Assembly: GCA_964609465.1 (NCBI GenBank)
Contig: CAZSSQ010000040.1
Location: forward strand, 1-18,233
Length of the DNA: 18,233 nucleotides
Reading direction: 5' to 3'
Source: CAVSBT01 sp964609465
GTDB taxonomy: Bacteria; Chloroflexota; Dehalococcoidia; DSTF01; JALHUB01
Under the pieces are notes generated by a model, which saw nothing but the letters and a program-made list of their open reading frames with translations, did not search any database and was not told the origin of the DNA. The position numbers and the translations under genes are program-made. Positions 14,237-18,233 of this stretch are shown here, piece after piece. Numbering within the stretch: position 1 is the first letter of the stretch; each line of letters opens with the position of its first letter.

Positions 14237-14299
14237 CGACCTGAGACTTCCTCGCTATCGTCATTTTCACCCTGGCGCAAGCCAGAAGGCGGGGGCCAC

Positions 14300-14938
14300 A
14301 TGACGGACGATGACCACTCGGCCCTGCTCCGGCTCTACGAGCAGATCCGCGCCTGCCCCGACTGCGAGCTTTCCGCCACGCGCACCCACGCCGTCCCCGG
14401 CGAGGGGCGCCCCGACGCCGAGATAGTCTTCGTGGGGGAGGCGCCTGGCTACTATGAGGACCAGCAGGGCCGGCCCTTCGTGGGGCCCGCCGGCCAGTTT
14501 CTGGACCAGCTCCTGGCCTCCGTTGGCATGAAGCGGGAGGAAGTCCACATCTGCAACGTCATCAAGTGCCGCCCTCCCAACAACCGCGACCCCCTGCCCA
14601 AGGAGATCCAGGCCTGCCACAAGTGGCTGGAGCGACAGCTAGAGCTCATCGCGCCCAGGCTGGTGGTCACCCTGGGCCGCTACTCGCTCGCCAAGTACTT
14701 CCCGAGCGAGCCCATCAGCCGCATCCACGGCCAGGAGCGGCGGGTTGGCGACGTGGTGGTCGTGCCCATGTACCACCCGGCGGCGGCCCTGCACCAGGCC
14801 AGCCTGCGTCGCACCATCGAGACCGATTTCAAGAAGCTGCCGGCGATCCTGGAGCGGGCCCGTCAGGCCAGCCCGTCCGGCGGGCAGGCGGACGCGCAAC
14901 CACCGGTTCCGGAGCCGGAGCAGATGCGTCTCTTCTAG
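14300..14938 (+). CDS. Family 4 uracil-DNA glycosylase, [4Fe-4S] type
   Basis: This 212-residue repair enzyme removes uracil, arising from cytosine deamination, from DNA. Motif A is GEAPGYYEDQQGRPFVG from residue 46. The four iron-sulfur ligands are Cys19, Cys22, Cys90 and Cys106, spaced as in thermophile UdgA proteins. The second active-site motif HPAAAL starts at 159. The C-terminal 25 residues are Pro/Ala/Gln-rich. Such enzymes are common in thermophiles and GC-rich bacteria. The open frame continues upstream to a GTG at 14192, but those 36 residues do not resemble the family, so ATG 14300 is preferred. RNase J follows after 14 bases, so the two are probably co-transcribed. Confidence 0.93.
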   Translation: MTDDDHSALLRLYEQIRACPDCELSATRTHAVPGEGRPDAEIVFVGEAPGYYEDQQGRPFVGPAGQFLDQLLASVGMKREEVHICNVIKCRPPNNRDPLPKEIQACHKWLERQLELIAPRLVVTLGRYSLAKYFPSEPISRIHGQERRVGDVVVVPMYHPAAALHQASLRRTIETDFKKLPAILERARQASPSGGQADAQPPVPEPEQMRLF

Positions 14939-14952
14939 AGAGCACGGCGAGC

Positions 14953-16608
14953 ATGGACAGAAAACGACTGCGCATCATACCCCTGGGAGGACTCGGAGAG
15001 ATCGGCAAGAACATGATGCTCTTCGAGTACGGCGAGGACCTCATCGCCATCGACGCCGGCCTCATGTTCCCAGAAGAAGACATGCTGGGTGTGGACCTGG
15101 TCATCCCCGACATCTCCTACATCCTCCAGCATCCCCACCGCCTGAAGGCCTTCTTCATCACCCACGGCCACGAAGACCATACCGGCGCCCTGCCCTACAT
15201 TCTCAAGCGCGTGAACGCGCCTATCTACTGCACTCCCCTCACCGCCGACCTCATCGCCGTCAAGCTGAAGGAGGCCCGGCTGCTGGACAAAGTCGACCTG
15301 CACCAGGTCGAGCCCGGAGAGCGCCTGCAGATAGGCAGTTTCGAGCTGGAGCCCTTCGGCGTGGCCCACAGCGTGCCCGACTCGGTGGGCCTGGCCATCC
15401 GTACGCCGGTGGGGACCGTGGTGCACACCGGCGACTTCAAGCTGGACCACACACCCGTCATGGGCCAGCCCACAGACCTGGCACGCCTGGCCCAACTGGG
15501 CAGCGAAGGTGTCCTCCTCCTCCTCTCGGATTCGACCTACGTGGAGATGAGCGGCTACACGCCGTCGGAGCAGGTCGTGGGAGACGCCTTGCTCAACATC
15601 ATGGCATCGTCGCCTGGCCGCGTCATCGTGGCCACCTTCGCCTCCCTCATCTCCCGCGTCCAGCAGGTCATCGACGCCGCCCACGCCACCGGCCGGCGGG
15701 TCTTCGTCACCGGCCGCGGCATGCTCGACAACGTGAACATGGCGGTGGAGAAGGGCTACCTGACGGTGCCGGACGGCATCCTCGCCGGCGTCGGCGAGCT
15801 GCGACGCCTCCCGCACCACCAGATAGCCGTAGTCAGCACCGGCAGCCAGGGAGAGCCCACCTCAGCCCTTACGCGCATGGCTAACCGCGACCACGCCCAC
15901 ATCAAGATCGTGCCCGGAGACACCGTAGTGCTTTCGGCCACGGCCATCCCCGGCAACGAGGCCCTGGTCTACAGGACCGTTGACAACCTCTTCCGGCTGG
16001 GAGCCCGCGTCCTCTACAACCGCATCGCCGATGTCCACGTGAGGGGTCACGCCGCCCAGGAAGAGCTGAAGATAGTCCTCTCCCTGGTCCAGCCTCAGTA
16101 CTTCGTGCCCGTGCACGGCGAGTATCGACACCTGGTGCTACACGCCCGTCTGGCCCAGTCCATGGGCGTCCCTGAAGAGAACACCTTCGTCATGGTGGAT
16201 GGCGACGTGCTTGAGATCGACGAGACGGGAGCCCGCCTGCGCGACCGCGTCTCGGCCGACTACGTCTACGTGGACGGCCTGGGGGTGGGCGACATCGACC
16301 ACGTGGTGCTGCGGGACCGCCAGCACCTTGCCACCGACGGCATGATCGTGGTAGTGATAGCCGTCGACAAACGCAGCGGCCGCGTCGTGGGCAAGCCCGA
16401 CGTGGTCTCGCGGGGTTTCGTCGACGTGGAGGAGTCAGAGGAGCTTCTGGAGCGAACCCGCGACATGGTGGTGGCCGCCCTGGAAGGGGCGAACCACATC
16501 GCCGAGTGGAGCGTGGTACACAGCAAGGTCAAGGAGGCTATCGCCAAGTTCCTCTATCAGGAGACACGCCGGCGGCCCATGGTGCTACCGGTCGCCGTCG
16601 AGGTGTAG
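14953..16608 (+). CDS. rnj: Ribonuclease J
   Basis: This 551-residue metallo-beta-lactamase/beta-CASP enzyme is a 5'-to-3' exonuclease and endonuclease that matures and degrades RNA in bacteria lacking the RNase E system. The N-terminus RIIPLGGLGEIGKN is diagnostic. The metal site HGHEDHTGALPY is at 71-82. GDFKLDHTP, SDSTYVE and the beta-CASP motifs TFASLISRVQQ, STGSQGEP and PVHGEYRHL follow in order, then the C-terminal RNase J domain. TFASLISRVQQ differs from the usual TFASNIHRVQQ at two positions. The frame is open upstream through the glycosylase gene, but homology starts at ATG 14953. The SD is weak, consistent with coupling to the preceding gene. Confidence 0.96.
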   Translation: MDRKRLRIIPLGGLGEIGKNMMLFEYGEDLIAIDAGLMFPEEDMLGVDLVIPDISYILQHPHRLKAFFITHGHEDHTGALPYILKRVNAPIYCTPLTADLIAVKLKEARLLDKVDLHQVEPGERLQIGSFELEPFGVAHSVPDSVGLAIRTPVGTVVHTGDFKLDHTPVMGQPTDLARLAQLGSEGVLLLLSDSTYVEMSGYTPSEQVVGDALLNIMASSPGRVIVATFASLISRVQQVIDAAHATGRRVFVTGRGMLDNVNMAVEKGYLTVPDGILAGVGELRRLPHHQIAVVSTGSQGEPTSALTRMANRDHAHIKIVPGDTVVLSATAIPGNEALVYRTVDNLFRLGARVLYNRIADVHVRGHAAQEELKIVLSLVQPQYFVPVHGEYRHLVLHARLAQSMGVPEENTFVMVDGDVLEIDETGARLRDRVSADYVYVDGLGVGDIDHVVLRDRQHLATDGMIVVVIAVDKRSGRVVGKPDVVSRGFVDVEESEELLERTRDMVVAALEGANHIAEWSVVHSKVKEAIAKFLYQETRRRPMVLPVAVEV

Positions 16609-16611
16609 AGA

Positions 16612-16653
16612 GCCGGCAGCAGAGTCTGCCGGCCTGCCTGCCGTCAGGCAGGC
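16612..16653 (+). terminator. Two back-to-back hairpins after rnj
   Basis: GCCGGCAG (16612-16619), loop CAGAGT, CTGCCGGC (16626-16633) is a perfect 8-bp stem. GCCTGCCTG (16632-16640), loop CCGT, CAGGCAGGC (16645-16653) is a perfect 9-bp stem. They share two bases, so both cannot form fully. They begin three bases after the stop. With no T-run, termination would have to be Rho-dependent, or the stems may protect the 3' end. Confidence 0.6.
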
Positions 16654-16698
16654 GCTCAGGCGAGGCTAAGGCGGGGGGCCGCGCCGACTGGCAGGCGA

Positions 16699-16720
16699 GC
16701 TTGCCCAAAGAGAGGCAAGC
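16699..16720 (+). repeat. Third hairpin upstream of ftsK
   Basis: GCTTGCC (16699-16705) and GGCAAGC (16714-16720) are perfect 7-base arms around an 8-base loop, ending 21 bases before the ftsK ATG. It could affect initiation of ftsK, since the AAAGGG SD-like block is just beyond it. Confidence 0.45.
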
Positions 16721-16741
16721 GCGACAAAGGGTGCCACAGGC

Positions 16742-18233
16742 ATGGCCAAGGTAAAAAGCGCCCCCCACCCATCGGCCGGACGCGCTTTTCCGCCGCCTCA
16801 GGCTACCGGCCGGGCCGGTCGTCCCCGGCGGCCCCGCTTCGTCGGCCGGCGTCGCGGCGCCACTTCCCCCTTCGCCCTCGTTGTCACCCTTCTCTTCCGC
16901 CGCGAGACGCTGGGGGCCGCGCTGGTGATCCTGGCCGCCCTGGCCGTCCCCTGGCTGGTGCCCTTCAGCAAGGGGGCATCCAGCATCCGCGACGACCTGG
17001 TGCAGGCGGTGGGCCTGTACGTGTTCGTGATCATCGCCCTCCTAGGCGCCATCGGATGGCTGGTGCTGCGGCGGAGCCTCCGTTCGGCCCTGGCGCACTG
17101 GCAGTCCTGGCTGGCAGGCGGCCTCGGTGCCGCTTTGCTGCTGGGCTTCCTCGGTTTCTTCCGCCCTGATTGGGAGCTGGGCGAGATCTCCCTCTCTGAG
17201 GTGACGGCCGGCGGAGACCTGGGCCACGCCCTGACCTCTACCGGCTTGGGTATCCTGGTCTGGCTGGCCTGTGGTGCCGGGGCGGTGGTCGTGCGCTGGC
17301 CCCGGACCTCTCTACACGCCCTGGCTCGGAGCCCCCATGCAGCCGCCGTCGCGTGGGGCTGGCACATCCCTCACCGTGTCTGGAAGGGGCTGCAAGCGCT
17401 GCTCCAGGCCATCTTCCCTACTCGCGCGGCGCCGCCAGAGAAGCCCCGCGTACCCGTCGACACGCTGATGTGGGCACGCACGGCCCCCACCACGCTCCCT
17501 CCAGAGCCGGAGACAGTAGCACCGCCGGCACCGGCCGAGGAAGGCGGCGCGCCCTCCGACTTCGGCTGGCAGACGGAGTTGCCCCTGCCCGGCCAGGAGG
17601 ATGCCGCCGCCGAAGCGGCGCCGCTGCCGCCTGCCGCCGCGCACCTGCGGGAGGTTGAGGGCGGCTGGATGCTGCCGCCCCTGGAGCTGCTGACCGCCGT
17701 CGCTCCTCAGGAGGACGTGCGCCCGGACAACGCCGCCCGCGCCCAGCTAATCGTCGACACCTTCACCAGCTTCGGCGTCGACGCCCGCGTGGTCCAGATC
17801 AACGAGGGCCCCACCGTCACCCAGTTCGGCATCGAGCCCGGATGGGAGGTGAAGACACGCCTCGTGCCCGAACGGGACAGCAGCGGCCGGCCGGCCCTGG
17901 ACCGCGACGGCAGGCCGAAGACGGCAACGGAGGAGGTGTCACGCACGCGGGTGCGCGTCAGCCAGATCACCTCCCTGGCCAACGACCTGGCCCTGGCCCT
18001 GGCCACGCCCTCCATCCGCATCGAAGCGCCCGTGCCGGGCAAGTCGGTGGTGGGCATAGAGGTCCCCAACAGCCTGACAACCCTGGTCACACTGCGCAGC
18101 GTCATTGAAAGCGCGCCCTTCCAGCGGCTGGGGGCCCGCTCCAAGCTGGCCCTGGCCCTCGGCAAGAGCGTCGCAGGGGAGCCGGTGGCGGCCGACCTGG
18201 CGAAGATGCCTCACCTTCTCATCGCCGGGGCCA
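16742..18233 (+). CDS. ftsK: DNA translocase FtsK/SpoIIIE (partial, 3' end outside window)
   Basis: This is a membrane-anchored motor that pumps the terminal chromosome region through the closing septum. The window holds 497 codons. Residues 1-40 are basic and Pro/Gly-rich. Four membrane helices follow at about 57-75, 86-109, 123-140 and 166-184. A Pro/Ala/Glu-rich linker runs to about residue 320. The start of the motor (alpha domain) follows: LIVDTFTSFGVDARVVQINEG, GPTVTQFGIEPG, a charged insertion with ERDSSGRPALDRDG, then SVVGIEVPN. The window ends inside LLIAGA, immediately before the expected TGSGKS Walker A. The insertion in the alpha domain looks longer than in the E. coli or B. subtilis proteins. 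The ATG at 16742 puts the TM region in the expected place. It lies 133 bases after rnj. Confidence 0.93.
   Translation, partial: MAKVKSAPHPSAGRAFPPPQATGRAGRPRRPRFVGRRRGATSPFALVVTLLFRRETLGAALVILAALAVPWLVPFSKGASSIRDDLVQAVGLYVFVIIALLGAIGWLVLRRSLRSALAHWQSWLAGGLGAALLLGFLGFFRPDWELGEISLSEVTAGGDLGHALTSTGLGILVWLACGAGAVVVRWPRTSLHALARSPHAAAVAWGWHIPHRVWKGLQALLQAIFPTRAAPPEKPRVPVDTLMWARTAPTTLPPEPETVAPPAPAEEGGAPSDFGWQTELPLPGQEDAAAEAAPLPPAAAHLREVEGGWMLPPLELLTAVAPQEDVRPDNAARAQLIVDTFTSFGVDARVVQINEGPTVTQFGIEPGWEVKTRLVPERDSSGRPALDRDGRPKTATEEVSRTRVRVSQITSLANDLALALATPSIRIEAPVPGKSVVGIEVPNSLTTLVTLRSVIESAPFQRLGARSKLALALGKSVAGEPVAADLAKMPHLLIAGA

Larger units (their letters stand above)
13971..14299. other. Divergent 329-base gene-free region
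   Basis: Positions 13971-14089 show no feature beyond GC-rich sequence upstream of the minus-strand gene. Positions 14090-14118 hold a strong + strand promoter, and 14119-14299 would be the transcribed leader of the glycosylase gene. In the leader are a 6-bp hairpin with a 3-base loop (14201-14215) and an adjacent GC-rich hairpin (14216-14236). CCCTGAGCCTGTC at 14156-14168 looks like half of a palindromic repeat. I could not match the leader to a known riboswitch class. Confidence 0.6.

Noticed and set aside
14192..14299. GTG start giving the glycosylase 36 extra residues
   Set aside because: The extra residues resemble no glycosylase N-terminus and would include the leader hairpins. The ATG at 14300 fits the family length.
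14566..14952. N-terminal extension of the RNase J frame
   Set aside because: This part lies inside the glycosylase gene in another frame and is a Pro/Gly/Arg-rich shadow. RNase J homology begins exactly at ATG 14953.
1..18233. CRISPR array, tRNA, rRNA, insertion sequence or toxin-antitoxin pair
   Set aside because: Reading both strands I saw no regularly spaced repeats, no cloverleaf or rRNA signatures, no transposase motifs and no paired small-gene module.

Overview
This is a high-GC bacterial chromosome segment with housekeeping content. The genes are tightly packed, and no transposase, integrase, tRNA, rRNA or CRISPR array was seen. The gene set looks most like Chloroflexota, probably the Dehalococcoidia side. 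That placement rests on the compact ribosomal-protein/fatty-acid cluster, a two-gene tat operon, RNase J next to FtsK, a Liv-type transporter, and several TTG starts behind good Shine-Dalgarno (SD) sites. It is an inference from gene content, not a phylogenetic result.

Layout. Positions 1-48 hold the last codons of an unidentified + strand gene, followed by two perfect palindromes. A secreted L,D-transpeptidase (minus), then fmdB-dtd (minus), lead to a divergent promoter region. From there the lipoprotein solute-binding gene livK runs on the + strand. It ends tail to tail, across an 11-bp hairpin, with a minus-strand operon livG-livF-livH-livM. Together these five genes make a complete branched-chain amino acid or amide ABC importer. 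Next come a HAD-family phosphatase (+) and an orphan GspE/VirB11-like ATPase (minus), whose stop codons share one CTAG.

From 9151 to 11869 a promoter-to-terminator unit carries the DUF177 protein (YceD-like), L32 (rpmF), FabD, NusB and ACP. It joins ribosome maturation, rRNA transcription and fatty-acid initiation; plsX, fabH and fabG, often found in such clusters, are absent here. A tatB-like/tatC pair follows, then an orphan GNAT-like protein on the minus strand.

A strong promoter at 14090 opens a roughly 175-nt structured leader before a family-4 uracil-DNA glycosylase and RNase J. After three hairpins, ftsK starts at 16742 and leaves the window just before its Walker A motif.

I found no convincing new multi-gene system. 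The best leads are the divergent stand-alone ATPase, the leader ahead of the DNA glycosylase, the palindrome pair near position 100, and the reduced rpmF-fabD-nusB-acpP cluster.
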